A DNA stretch of 64,000 nt from Taenia hydatigena (taxonomy: Eukaryota; Platyhelminthes; Cestoda; Cyclophyllidea; Taeniidae): contig JADWOT020000006.1 of assembly GCA_036345935.2 (NCBI GenBank), positions 5,769,543-5,833,542 on the forward strand, in the 5' to 3' direction. Each line of letters begins with the position of its first letter. Position 1 is the stretch's first letter. Under the pieces are notes generated by a model. That model had not been told where the DNA came from, searched no databases, and saw only the letters and a list, made by a program, of their open reading frames with translations. Position numbers and translations under genes: made by a program. Shown piece after piece: positions 1-12,850 of this stretch.

Positions 1-2224
1 GGCCCTCAACGGTCTCAAAAATAATTTTAACTAGTGAATGGTGCAGCATTTTATTCAACTCACTCGCATGAATTTCTTCAATTTGTGACATTTTCACGAG
101 GTTGAGTCACGGCAAGGCTGTTTGTTACATTGCGAGAGTCAATGAATGCGCACTTTTTGCAACTGATTAAAAAATGTGTTATTATAAAAACTTTGTTAAA
201 AAAAGTGGACCATGATGGATACCCAGCTTTTTGGGGGTTTCGAAGTAGTTAGGTTAAAAGTGGGAGGCAAACAGCTTTGGGTTTTACGTCAGGAGTCGCC
301 TTCAGAGGAGCAGGTTGTCCCACTAATGAGCCTTCAGGGTGGCTGGCATGATTTTCACTCACAATTGGGATACTATTAAGTACTCGGCTGCATTTAACTA
401 TGGCATTCTACTCCCACATTCCACATAAGGGAAAACATACTACTATAAGGAGTTGTAAAAATGTGAGTAGTATCTGGTGCTGAATGTAGTAATAACGAAT
501 CAAGCAATGATTTGGGCGTGGCTTTTTTCAATAGCTGATGGTAGAGGGGCATAAATGCACACACAAATGATTTAAGGAGAAAGTTGGATACCTTACCAAT
601 CGCAGTGTAGAGGAGGGTGCAATCGTGACGATTTGATTTCAGAAAAAGAATTAACATGCAAACTTCTGAAAGCAAACCGAAAACCTTTACCACCACGATT
701 GTTTGATTCAAAAGGACTGTTCTTCCACAAGGCTAAACTTTTGCCATTTCGCATATGAACCACGATTTTGAACCATTTGTTCCAGGAGGCTGGCTGTCCA
801 AGTTTATCAAGTGATCGGGTTTGGTAGCCCGTCCACATCAGATTCGTCAAGCTTGGCGTCTTATTGCTTGCAAGGTGGATTGCTTAATTTGGGCGCATCA
901 AAATCCGTAATGTTATGGCAGCATTCATTTTGTTTACAGCCATCACTTAGGGTTAGACCGAAGGTCAGGTGAAATCCCAGGCAATAAATCATTCAAGAGT
1001 TCATCAACCACCAGCCGTCAACCGTATCGCTAACGCACAGCTTATCGGTACGCAGTGAATACGAATGTAAACACCTCTTGAAAGGCCGGTTGCAATTAGC
1101 GAAATATAGACTCGCAAGATGGCCAACTTTGTTGAAATGTCTAAAATTTTAGTAAAATGTGTCTTCAGATGCTCTTTGAGCTTTGTCACGCAAGTTTTTG
1201 TTAAAAATACTTAAGAAAGCGACAGAGGTTTCATCGAGGCCGCCACTATAGTGTGAAGTGCGCTACCAACTTTTCTAATGGGTGGGTTTTAAGATTTGTT
1301 AGTTTTAAATAGGACCGTGTTTGACAGGTATCATTTCAAACATCACATGTATGGTCTCCACTTGAAAAATGAGTTGTAAAACCACTGACCTCAACCTTTT
1401 GGCCTTGATACGGTAAATTATAAAGTTGATGTTGTTGAAACGGTGTCTGTGGATTTGGTAGGCGAACTTTGTCAAAGGAAAACCGGCTAAGACGTGTAAA
1501 AATAGTACCTCCTGATTTGGCTTCCGAAATGGCTTTTTCTATCCCGTAGTGTGCAATACTTCCGGCAGTGCATTTTGCGAGTTTTTTTCGCTCCGTAGTT
1601 TTCACCACTTCTCGCGAGATTCGTTACCTAACGTTAAAGGCGATTTCGTTCTAACTGAATGCACTCTATAAATGGTATTTCTGAAAGTTACATGACTTTA
1701 GGTTGATCTACGACTTGACGGATTCCACCCCTGTTGAGCCTCAAGCCATACCTAAAGGTGGAGTAAAGTGAATTGGTACCAGGAAGGGCTTATCTATGGC
1801 GTGAGAAAAAAGGACTGCGAGACTGTAGACAGGCTGGAGGCCATGACGTCAAGGTGTTGGTAGCTGCAGAGAGTGAGAACTTTTTGTGACTGAGTGTATG
1901 ATTAATTTTTTTCAAAAAACTTCACTTCTCTTGCGAGGTCAACTCTTGACAAAATCCAACGATGCCCTTTAGCGCCAAGCATCACTTTTGGAATTAACAA
2001 TCACTTATGAGAATGTAGCGCAGACAGTGAATTTGGTTGGGATTCGTGATTTCAATAACCTCTCACGTCAGGAGAGAGATTTTATTCTAGGAATGGCACT
2101 AAAGAGGAGAAAAAGCTCTCGTTTTTATGCAAAGGATAATTTGTCCAAAGGCAAAGCGAAGAGGGAGGTTACCATGATTAGGGTCTCTTCATGACCGCTG
2201 ACGCAGAACTCCAGCCTTCAGACC
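1..2224. other. No gene or repeat recognised
   Basis: Open frames of 60-105 codons on both strands have no recognisable family, exon signals or low-complexity features. I see nothing I would annotate. Confidence 0.55.
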
Positions 2225-3165
2225 GTTAATTTTATGCAGTAAGTAGCAATTTATTTAAATCTTCATTTTGGCTGCGAGAACACTTAAAACTTCGACTTTA
2301 TTTTTCCGCCGGGCGGCATATTCATTGGATCATGCCAGTAGATCTTACTTAGTCCTTCTCAACGTCACCAATGCATATTCTTCTTTAGTGCTATGTGTCC
2401 TTTTGTATTAATAGAAGTCTCAGGGTGCTCCATCGGGGGCTGTGGAATGGGAAACTTGATCTTAAAAGAGCTCTCGATTCCTATTACTGAATGCTAGACC
2501 TTGACATAAAGGAGGAGTTTAGTGACGTCCACCTTAGGGAACTACTCCAGCCCCGTGTTCTACAGAAATGGTATCTACAGCTTAAGCTTCACTGGCCGCA
2601 AAGTATCTTGAAAAGTTCTTTACAGGGCTGCCTTTGATACTAAAAAGGTGCCAAAGACTAAAACATTCAACATCTGCATGCCCCTACTATCTGGGTAGAA
2701 CCCATGTAGATATTTAAGTGGACAGCACTAGAGATCCTAGATGCTTGACTTTGGATTAGTGACCTTATGACTAGCGATGGAAACGCGTGACGGATAACTT
2801 TAACACGGTGTTCATAAAGGACAATGCCCCAGATCCGGTAAGATTGCTAGGGAAATCTTATCGGCTGGACCCAAATTCGTTGACTGGCGCGGTTAGGTCA
2901 ATAGTGTCTGCCTGTGGAGTGGCCAACGGCTAGTACCAGGGACGACAATCAAAAGGAGAAAGAGGCTATGAGGTAAAACTTTGTTTAGTTAACGCTTCGT
3001 TTTGGTTTTATGGTACCTGAGACCTCTGACTTTGTGCTTCGCTGGACGAGGACGACGACCTCGGAACTATGTCAGAAGGCCTTCAACCCTTTTCTACACT
3101 GGCAATCCATATCCTGTCAAAGCTTATCGCCATCCATCGGCAGCAAGAAGACTCAAAGTGCCAAA
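2225..3165 (+). repeat. R1 repeat copy A (module-internal-module)
   Basis: A ~170 bp module (2225-2400, with CCGCCGGGCGGCA and CAATGCATATTC) is followed by an internal part with CCCGTGTTCTACAG (~2555), GACTAGCGATGG (~2770) and CCCCAGATCCGGTAAGATTG (~2828), then by a second, diverged module from about 3000 (GCCTTCAACCC, GGCAATCCATATCCTGTCA). The same order recurs in four other places. Short frames across it are not genes. Ends are approximate. Confidence 0.6.
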
Positions 3166-5114
3166 CTTAGCAATCGATTGCCTTTTCGAGTTAATGCAAT
3201 CTTTGAAAGTTGTTATGCCATGTTGACAAAAGCGGAGGTTAAAATGAATTATCTATGTTGGGCCAGCAGTGCGTTTGGCAACACCTTGTCTCTTGCTATT
3301 ATTAGCTGTTTTGGTGCATGAAGTTGGCCTTAAATTACAAACACCAAAGTGCATCGGGCTGCGTGAAACGAATTTGTGGTAAATTTGCTTGTGGAATAAG
3401 TTGTAGATAGAAATACTGTTACCATCGATTATACAATGTCATTTCGGACCACAAATTATTGCAGCGCGTTAGCCCAGAGACTAAAATATCAACAATTGCT
3501 ATATGTTTACTCATTTACCACTGACGAAGAAGGCTAACGGAAATTCGCTTTCACAAAGTTCCAAAACGCCCATTTGCATTAGAGGGAGGCGGGAAAGGGG
3601 ACCTGGGAATGCCAAAGCAGTTAGGAGACTTAACAAAAGTAGTATTACAATGGTAACGAGAAACGAGTGCATTACTACTAGAACAACTACCTTGAAACCG
3701 AACAGAACGACAAGCCTCCTTTTTGTAAAAAGTGTTTCAAAGAAGACTTTGTCAATTCTTTGCTTGATAAGCATCCCACGTCTGATAGATAAAGGTCAGA
3801 GGAAACAAGTTATCACAAGAGTTTGGATTAAGGAAGGAAAAGAAAGCAGGGTCGTGCTGATTGCTTCACATATTTTTTTCATGACATTGTCAAATGTCAG
3901 TTTCTGCTGTAAACACCACTTATGTCATACCCCTTTCCAAATCACCGTGTTGGATTAGTCACACTGCAAAAAATCCAAATGACCAAAGAACTGTGCGTGG
4001 TTTTTTTAAGGCAGCTTGTTACAAAGGTTTTGTGTAACTTGTAGACGACTGTAAATTGCATGTCATCAGTTGTGCACGTGAATTGTGAGCATGGACACTT
4101 GCAAGTCTCTAGGTGCTCCCCCTTGTGCCCTTTGCTACCTTCCTGTTCTCTGGAACTCTTATGGCACAACTAGCGGAAGGTCATTAGCATTTTACAAATT
4201 CGTCATCCTCGAAGCTGCTGGTAACCAGCTTCTCGATAGATGTGTCGAGATGCATAAAAGAGTTGGAGGTAAGCGTGTGAATGGCAACCATTGGTGGTGC
4301 TTGTGGTCACGACTGGGATGATGTGGAAGCTGACAAACAACTGAACACCACATGGCATGCATGGAAAGCTGATGACAGTAGGCTTTGGAGACGGCTAATT
4401 TATCGTCCTTGACGTTTTTTGGGCTGTTGTGGAGACTTGCTGCTCAGTTCAGGTTGTATCACTGACTGGCTGATCGAATAAATGAACGAATTAATGAATT
4501 AATGAGAAAGTGGAGAGATTGGGTCGCTTTGGATAAGGGATAGTTTCATTTTGCTGAGTTAGGTAAGTGAGCTAACAAACAGGAGAAGACTGCACTTGTT
4601 TTAAATGCATTGGTGATGAAGCTCAAATATAATTTTTTGCTTGAGGAGGGTCGACTAAATGAGGATTTGAAGTGAGAATCTTCTATAGGATGCCACTTAA
4701 AGGCGTGGCGATTAGTCGTCCCTTTTTTTCGAGAATCTGTTCAGATCACCAAGTTGATATGGGCGAGGAAATATTCTTACAAGGCAAAACGTAGCTGTGT
4801 GATGATTAACCCCGAGGTTGAGATGACTAGAAGGGAGGTACTACTCAATTCAATTCAAAGTCTAGATTCACCCTAGTTTTCTGAGGGTGATCGTACCCTT
4901 TTCTTGCCTTTTAACAATCCCATAATTGCACGCATGATGAAATAAACAAAAGCAAAACGGATGCGGAGGTGTCTGGGGCCAGATTGTTGGCATTAAAAGG
5001 CCAAAAGCTGTAAAAGAAGTGGAATTCACATTCGGTGTGTGTCTTGGTGAAAGGGAATTATTGACTCTCTAGTGGAGCTAAGGTCATCAAACAAATTAAA
5101 GAAACTGCAATGCT
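3166..5114. other. No gene recognised
   Basis: The 151-codon plus frame at 3503-3958 is the longest here; it is Thr/Lys/Ser-rich, overlaps an antisense frame and resembles no family I know. Probably chance. Confidence 0.5.
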
Positions 5115-5890
5115 CTTATTACTTGTTCAACTCTTCTTTTCGTTTTGGCGGAAACTTAAGGGTCCGCCTTTGCACTTCTGCCTTCCTGCGTGGCCTCCAG
5201 ATCATGCATGTAGTCTCCTACTAGCCCTTCCATGCTTCACAAGAACCCACTTAGTTGCAGTATTGCGTCTTCCTTCTTTTCCGGAAAAGTCTTGAGGTAT
5301 CTCGAAGTCCTTCGGAGTTATTTATCTGACATGAGCTTATTGAGTTGCACCGTTAGTAGAGCCAAATCCTCCCTCAATCCATGATGCTGAAAGCAGGCGA
5401 TTAAAAGAAGGTGGTATTTGACAAAGGCGATGCACACAGCCTAACTGCATGGCACTGCGGATGCATGAGAAGATTAAAATTGCATTTTCTTTAATGGTTC
5501 AAAAAAGGAGTCGACCTTTGTTAATGAAAAATGGATCTTTGTAAAGGAGGAAACGCATAAATATTATGCAAGCTAAGTGCGTAATTCGGTCTTTCGAGAA
5601 GGTAGAGTTGCAATCTCCTCAAGTCTTCCAAAGTCTCCGAAGGCTAAAATTGGCCCAAATTGACCCCAGAAATTGTAATGCTTTGATTGGTTGTTTAACT
5701 CTTCCTGTTGGGTTCAGGGACACTGAAGGCTCTGCCATTGTACTTCTGCTGGATTTCACTGAATCCAGGCAGCACCAGTGCCCCTACCCCTTCAGCCCTT
5801 CTTTACGCCGGTAACACATTACCATGCCCAAGTATTAGCCCTTCTTTTGATATCAGAGAAGACTTGCAGCGCCTCCCTAATGGCAACAGA
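5115..5890 (+). repeat. R1 modules, two isolated copies
   Basis: Two copies of the R1 flanking module, at about 5115-5300 (GTCCGCCTTTGCACTTCTGC, then TCTTGAGG) and 5690-5890 (TCTGCCATTGTACTTCTGC, then CAGCGCC). Little of the R1 internal part is evident between them. Confidence 0.5.
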
Positions 5891-7869
5891 AAGTGAAAAA
5901 TGAATTCGGCCCCAAAGGACAGCTGTTCTGATTTCCATTTCTGAACTGTTTAGCCCTACCGCAATGGAAGAAAGACATGTGGCGCAGATGGGCAAATCTG
6001 TGGAGACGCCTAATTGAAAGGTTAAGAATGACGTGTACCCTTGGAAAATACCTTAATCATGCATTCTGCAAAGATGCTATCAACAAGTGAAGCGGGCGAT
6101 ATGGCCCTTGTTCCATACCATTAGCATCACAGTCCTTCTCAATGTTAGCAATGCACGGGACGCCGCTAAGTAATAATGTTAGAAGCAAGAAAGGAAATAG
6201 AAGTCAATTACAATTAGTGTATAATTTAGGTAAAATGAGCAGGTCAAATCTAATTTTTCCTAATTAAATGGGATTCGGTAACTGTTCGGTCTCTAAAAAT
6301 TAAAACAACCCACCATGATAGTTTATAGAACTTTTGAATTTGGATTTATGTTATGTTATAGAACAACCTCATCTCCTCTTCCTTGATTATACATTAGCAT
6401 TAGCAAAAACTTCGCGATGTTTTCTCCTAGCCTGTAGGACTTCAGATTAGGCCGCATGGTGATCAACAAATTCTATGAACATATGCATCTCGGAATGAAA
6501 GCTTGCGGACAGTCCTAATCTTCGAAATAATTAATTTTTATCCACTACTGGGTAATTAAAGTCACATCATCTCCTTTACCAACTCGATTTGGCGTCCGCC
6601 ATATTCGACTAGCTGGGCGACGACAGCGTCGTGTTATGAGGAACCGCCCTGGCGTATAAATTTCTCAGCCAACATTTAATTCGTGGTAGTAAACGACTGC
6701 GAGTCTATTATCAAAAGACGAACAAATAACCTAGCTACTTCCGCCGTTTTAGTGCAATAAAATGCCTACTCGTCCCTAAATGCAGCGATGCAGATGCCTG
6801 CAAAATTGCCCCAAATTATGCCTTCAACTTAGGCGCTTCATTTAAGCTACCAAGCTGTAACTGCCGCGTACTTAAGTGTTGAAGCTTTTAAACAGGTTTA
6901 TTACCGGATCGGAGGACGTCTTGCACGTCTGTGGCAATGTCAGACTGCATGAGAGTAACACTTTGGGCATGGACTGAAGTCTCTTTAAATATTTGATTAA
7001 AATTTATACGCAGTAGCGTAAAAATAGGACAGTTAGACAGGGGGTGTACTTCAAAAAGCTTAAAAAAGCCCCTTTCCCGAGATCGCGTGCATTAAATTTT
7101 ACGGAGATGAAGTGAGGCATCTTTTTGAGGGAGGAGGCCATGGCGTCCAACCACAGCTCCTCAACGAGGTTCTCACGAGGCTCCAAACAGTTGCGCCCGT
7201 GCGTCAACTGTGTACAGTCCCTTTTTTCAGGATAGTTGCGAAGTCGGCTTTTGCTCTCTAAGAGCCAAAAAATGCATTATCATATTTAATCTACTATACT
7301 AACCGAGAGGGAGAGTCTGGGCAAAGCGAAGAAGTTGCTGAGAGTTATTAAAGTGTGATTTTAGTTAATGTGTCCTGCATCTACATGTGGTTGATTGTGT
7401 TGAAGAAAATTAATTGCCTAACAAACTGAAAGTTGTAAAAAAGGTAAAAAATCACCGGTCTCGCTCCCAATGCTAGATTGTGAATGCATTCCCAGACTCA
7501 CAGCTCATTAGTGGATTGACTGCTAGAAATCTATTTGTTGTCTTGAAGGAGTAAGAGGCACACATGCTCTATGCTGCAGACAAGGAATCCACATATAAAA
7601 CAAAAAAAAACTTTCAAGAATGAGTAAAATTTTAACATTTAAGAAATAAATGAAGGACTCAGCTAATTGCTAATCTTGCCATTACCTGGGCCATTTCCGA
7701 ATAAAATCTGGCGATGCAGAATGGTTTGGGGGAATTAAGGTGAGTCAAATTTGAATTTATGGGATAAAATTGAGGGATTGGACTAGCTTTGTAGCGTCCT
7801 GAGGCCATGCTACTTGATGGAACGAGGATTTAAACAAATAATCATAGTTTTGGTATGGGCTGCGTCATA
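5891..7869. other. No gene recognised
   Basis: No supported frames. Around 7130-7200 the text GGAGGCCATGGCGTCC recalls the GGAGGCCATGA.. wording in R1 copy C, so this may be a decayed repeat fragment. Confidence 0.5.
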
Positions 7870-8565
7870 TTTTGCTCGTGGTCTCCAGCACCCCTTCTTG
7901 GTTGAACTCCTGCTTCGGCCGCACCAGTCGTCGAATTTACGTGCAATGAAGCTAATATCTGGCTGCAAATAACTGATTCCTTTTATTTTTACTCTGTTTA
8001 CAAACTGTATCGGAGAACGGTGGTAGTTTTATGAACAAGGCCACAAAAGTCGGGTCGGTTACCGAGGCGTAGCGTTTGGTGTGAGGATACTGTTTTACAT
8101 GCATCCTACCTTAAAACTTTGCTTTCATTTCAGTGCTGCCTAGTCATACATCCACCCGTTTTCTATTCAGCTATTAAAGAGGTAGAAAAGGCACTGCATG
8201 ATCATATAATTGACTTTCTACATGCATAGTAAACAGCTCAGTAACGCGCCTTTCAAGATGAACCACGGCTACTGTCACCTCATTTGTTAATAGCATTTCT
8301 ATGGAACACGAGAATGATGAAGTTGTCGAAGGTAGACGTCATTATCAAGACTTCTGTTAGGAGTTGTTTTGGATTCTCCCATCCGCATCATTTACACTTT
8401 TTCCTTGGGGAATGAAAGCGAGATTATCAGTCTTCTGAGATTAGGTTCATTTTCCACTCTCCGTTACCACCAATGTAGCGCCCAAAGTCTTTCCTTCTGC
8501 ATTGTCAACACACAGGAGGCCTGGAAATGGAGCTAATGACATGTCCTGAAGGCCACACTGCCCAG
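7870..8565 (+). repeat. R2 repeat, copy 1
   Basis: Shared landmarks in order: CACCAGTCGTCGAATTTACG (~7923), CTGTTTACAAACTGTATCGG (~7993), GGAACACGAGAATGATGAAG (~8303), GTAGACGTCATTATC (~8331), ACAGGAGGCCTGGAAATGG (~8511). The same order appears at about 12.1 and 17.9 kb. Confidence 0.55.
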
Positions 8566-9959
8566 CAGAAACACACGTACGGAGCCTTACGAGTCCGCGA
8601 AAGCAAAACCGAGAGTTGAGAACACAATCGGAGCATTACAGTGTGATTTAGCTTTCACAACCTGTGTGTCACGATTGGTGGGAAGGTGTAAAATAGTAAA
8701 ATTAACAGAACCCGATTTGAGAACTCAATTCAGTAGGGGTAGGACAAAACTATGTACGAGTTGGTATTGCAAGTCCCATCGTTCGAATTAATTATAGACA
8801 TAGAAAAGGAAGCTGCTTTAATAAATTTACATCTCTACTCAACAGAAGAAAAAGGTACATCCCGCTCAAACACTTAACAACATATAAATAGGAACTAATT
8901 ATGCAATTTCAGAAATCATCTTATTCAAAGTGTTTGGATTTTTTTCGCTAAAACTGAAACTACAGCCAAGTTTCTGCAAATGGTACTAGCGAATTGATGA
9001 GAACCACTTTTGAAAAAGATGGATAGGAAATAAATGCTAGAGACGGGTGTAGAGTTTAATACCCCTTTTCCATGCCGCCTTGAAATGGGGCTTTAAAACA
9101 GAAAAGCTCTTAGCTGCTTTGCCATCTAAAACCGGATAAGGTGGCAGTCGTTCAAATTCACGAGGCTCACAGTTTGTGTGCAGATTTATGGATTAAAATA
9201 GCAACAAGCGCTCTCTGCCACGGCCAGGAGGCTTCAGGATAAACTTTCAAAACTCCTTTTACATGAAGCGATCTTAAGTTGAAAGGTGTCGGAAGCTACA
9301 CCTGATTGAACAATCTTTATAAAACACAGCTTTAGCTATTCTTTGCTAAGAACTCTGTAGTAATCATGAGAGGCAATCGAGAGAAAAATTTTGACGCCTA
9401 ACGCGGCCGTGTGCTAAGTGGGAGACAATTTCGGGGATGAAATGTCTTCTGTTCCCAGCCACTGGCAAAATAAATTGCATTTTTGAGGGGCAGTTTTTCC
9501 ATTGCAATACATCGTCCGGGTGAACAACGGCCGCTTATGCGAGGCAAATTGGACAGAGATCAGTGGGGAGTGCCACTGATTCTAACGTTGTCCTTCTGTT
9601 TGACAGTAAACAAAAAATTACCCATTTTACATTCCAAAAAATGAAATTAGTGAAAGTTTGGCGGAGGTGTCTCAATGGAGGGACAAGACTAACTGAGTTT
9701 GAAAGCGACCTTTAAATTGACTCGCTTCGACCGATCTAATCCACTAGAAAAAAAGGAAAATGTCTTAGTCAATTTAAGAAGAAAAATTAATAGAAGTGAT
9801 TTCAAGGTTAAAATAAAAGTTATAAATGAATTTGCGCATTTAGTGGTGGTCAGACCAAATAGTTTATTGCGACGTAATGAAAGGTGTATTGATATGTGAG
9901 AATCGAGAATCCCAAAGCACCCCTCCGAAAGGTCTTTTTTTAAGAAAAAGACGAAAAAT

Positions 9960-10110
9960 AAAAAGAGAATTGCCAAAACCATGGAGTCCAACACTTTCCC
10001 CAAAGACGAGAGAAGGCATAATATTTGGGCAGAATGTGCATTGCCACTGGCAAGGCCTGGAAGCCATGCGGCCCAATTGAAGTACAAAGGTGGAGTCTTA
10101 AGTGTCTGCA
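9960..10110 (-). repeat. R1 module, minus orientation
   Basis: Read on the minus strand it gives ACTCCACCTTTGTACTTC, then GGCAATGCACATTCTGCCC and GCCTTCTCTCGTCTTTGGG, the same order as the plus-strand modules. It is the only clearly inverted copy noticed. Confidence 0.5.
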
Positions 10111-10159
10111 ACACCAAAATGAAGTGATAAATGAATAATCAAAGTGCTATCTAACCCTT

Positions 10160-10330
10160 AGCTCTCTCCTTAGTCAGTATCCCGTGTTAACCACCACACG
10201 CAGCCGAGTTTGCATGCAAAGGAGAAGACATTTGACTACAACATCACTGACCCCTTCCTCCCTCTCCTTAGCGTTCTCACCGGCCCTGGAATTGCATCCC
10301 GCTGCGGAAATGTGTAGGAGGTAGGGGAGT
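10160..10330 (+). repeat. R2 partial copy
   Basis: Contains GTTAACCACCACACGCAG, GAGTTTGCATGCAAAGGAGA and CATCACTGACCCCTTCCT, parallel to the 5' part of R2 copies 2 and 3. The remainder is absent or unrecognisable. Confidence 0.4.
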
Positions 10331-12084
10331 GCGCTGGCCATTACGCGTGTCCGCCGCTAGTCGCAAGGTCTCTAGCCCAAAAGGAGAGTCAATAAGTGAG
10401 GAAGGGACGTTAAAATTGTTTTGCAGCAATAATGTTTAGCCTCAATTCCTTCTTGATGTCCCTTCTCACTTCATTGCAGCCCAGTGGTATTAATCTGGGT
10501 TCTACTCAGCTGGTAGATGAGTGGATGAGGCAACGCGTAACTGCTTATTTAATGTCTTCATATAGCCGCTCAAGGACAGCTCTGCAACAAACTTTTAAGA
10601 TGGCTCAAAGCAGTCCTGCAGAATACGGAACTGAGGTATTTGCCCAAGACCAGAGTCATTTTCAAGTCTTCTGGTGGGCATCGCCACAGATTCTCCCACA
10701 CACAGCATATGCGCTTCGTCTCTCAAGTTAAGGTTTAGCATATTAAACAGCAAAAATCAGAGTAGAGGTCCTCAAAGATTGGTTTCGCTTTCGAATGTCA
10801 GTAATTTTAAACTGCGAGTCTTTTGCTAAAATAAAAGCAGCCATAATACCGGGTTGGGATCTACGGGCATGACCCAGAGTCCATACCACCCAACGAAGGC
10901 ATTAAGACTGAGTTGCACAAATTATCAGAGCATTACAGTAAAATAACATTTTAGCGAAATTTATTTATAAGATGGTGCATAAGATAAATTTTCGGAAGGC
11001 ATTTTATACCATGACATCAACCCTAATTTCATTTTGCTACCTGTTACTCTAAACTGGAGAAGGTGATCACTCTAGGAGCAACTGCATAGGGATGAAGTAC
11101 CAACAATATGCATTTATACTGTTCAGCTCAGATGAAGAGTCAGAATGTCAAGCATTTGTTACGGCGACAAAATTATTCTCCATACTGTCAAGACAAATTG
11201 ATAAGTGAAAATTTTCATTTTTGTATACAAAGCTTAGTGCAGAGAGGAGAGGTGGCAGTCTAAGGGAGGCAGCGAGTCGCAATTTCATCGTCTCATTCGA
11301 GGCACTGCTTGAAGTGCAGAGTGCATCACGATGTCCGTGGTCATTGAAGTTTGCATTGCACTTCCTCCACCTCTGCACAAATTCCACGTTTATGATTTGC
11401 CCAAGTTGTCCTGCCTTATCGGAAACTGCCTGCAATCGCCAGCTATTTGTCGGTGAGTGTGCTTTTTTGTGGCTCGCAGCAATCAACAAAAGAAGTGTCT
11501 TCTTTGCCTTTGATTGATGTTAATGTCAAACGCAGACTATTCATCTCCTCATGGTTTATGCATCCACAAAACGCACTTGCTTGATGGATTGTGGAGGCAC
11601 AGCGAACGCGATCTTCACATTCCTCACCCAATTAGCACCTCACTACTTCCACTTCCTTACTCGACAGATGCTACAAGTAGCTAGGAGTCAACCACTCTAA
11701 TTATGTGTCAATTTGCCTCGTTGCATACAAAATACAATTTTCCCAGCGGTACAGCTATTGAGAGGTTGTAAGAAGAGAGGATACTTTTTAGCGTTGTCGT
11801 TTAACATCAAGATACTGCATTTTTTCCTTGTAGACAAGTGGTGGCGTAGCCAACCGATAGGGTGAGTGGCGGAAAATGAATAAAAAATTCAGATACGCCA
11901 TAGATTATTTAAAAGCGCCGCTACTTTGGATTGTTTTCTACAACAATGAGAGAAGAAAAAGTTTCGCATAGTCTTATTGAGGTAATACACAAAAGGTACA
12001 GTGAACATTATCACTGGAGTGCCTCAAGTTCCACCTGAAGATAAAAGAGGTCGTAATAATAAGCGTTAAATTCTTAACAATTGA

Positions 12085-12850
12085 GGTATTGCATAGCGTC
12101 CACGGCACTTGCCCTGGTAGGTCCCCTCCGTCAACCACCACAAAGTTGTCGGAGCTCTAAGAAAAACTCACGTCCAGCAACCCTAGCCATCGAATTTGCA
12201 TGCAGCCGGGAAGATACTTCATCGCAACCTTGCGTACTTCTCTTGGAAATCGCGTTGGATAAGTGGAATCTTCTAGCTTGGGAATTGTATTGGACAAGAA
12301 AGGCGAGTACAAGAGAGTACAGACCCAAAAGTAGATCCTACCAGTACGAACTTGGAGTTAGAAGAATTTTACACGGGTAAGGTTTCTCGTCTATTATTCG
12401 CCCCTGACGCATCGTTTTCACCCTAGCGCTGCTGAAATTGGATCTAGCTGATTGAGACACCGAAAGGGTGTCGTGTATTCACTTCATTGACCCCTACATA
12501 CGGGCACCGAGCCATCTCTGTGACTAACTTTCCTAAATGGTTCACGGTCACGGATACTGTAGCTTCAGTTTTTGGATTTTATTCTGGAAAACACGAGAAT
12601 TGGGTATTTTCCGGAGGTAGACGTTATTTTCAGTCCCTCTGTTTAAGCTCGTCACAGGTTTCCCCACCTTCAGCACAGGCTCTTCTTCCTTAATAGAAAT
12701 CAGGACGATTGTAATTTAGGTTTGGGTTCGTCCTGCGCTGTCACCATTGTAGCACCTTAAGGCTCCAGAATATGAAAGAGGCTATGGTACCAGAAGCTAA
12801 TGGCATGGCTTGGAGGGCCTGCCACCCAGCACAGGCACGAAGGTAGTCTT
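12085..12850 (+). repeat. R2 repeat, copy 2
   Basis: Landmarks parallel to copy 1: CATCGAATTTGCATGCAG (~12190), TGGGAATTGTATTGGACAAG (~12280), AACACGAGAATTGGG (~12589), GGAGGTAGACGTTATTTTCA (~12614) and GCATGGCTTGGAGGGCCTGC (~12803). The open frames across it (12081-12380 and 12487-12693, +) are probably fortuitous. Confidence 0.55.

Larger units (their letters stand above)
8566..12084. other. Gene-free stretch around the small R1 and R2 fragments
   Basis: Apart from the fragments at 9960-10110 and 10160-10330, nothing is recognised. Frames at 9689-10117 (-), 10432-10731 (+) and 11148-11517 (both strands) have no family resemblance. Confidence 0.5.

Noticed and set aside
3002..3321. Two overlapping plus-strand frames of 74 and 103 codons.
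   Set aside because: They run through an R1 module that recurs elsewhere without an open frame.
10432..10731. A 99-codon plus frame with balanced composition.
   Set aside because: No family resemblance and no evident splice sites; left unassigned.
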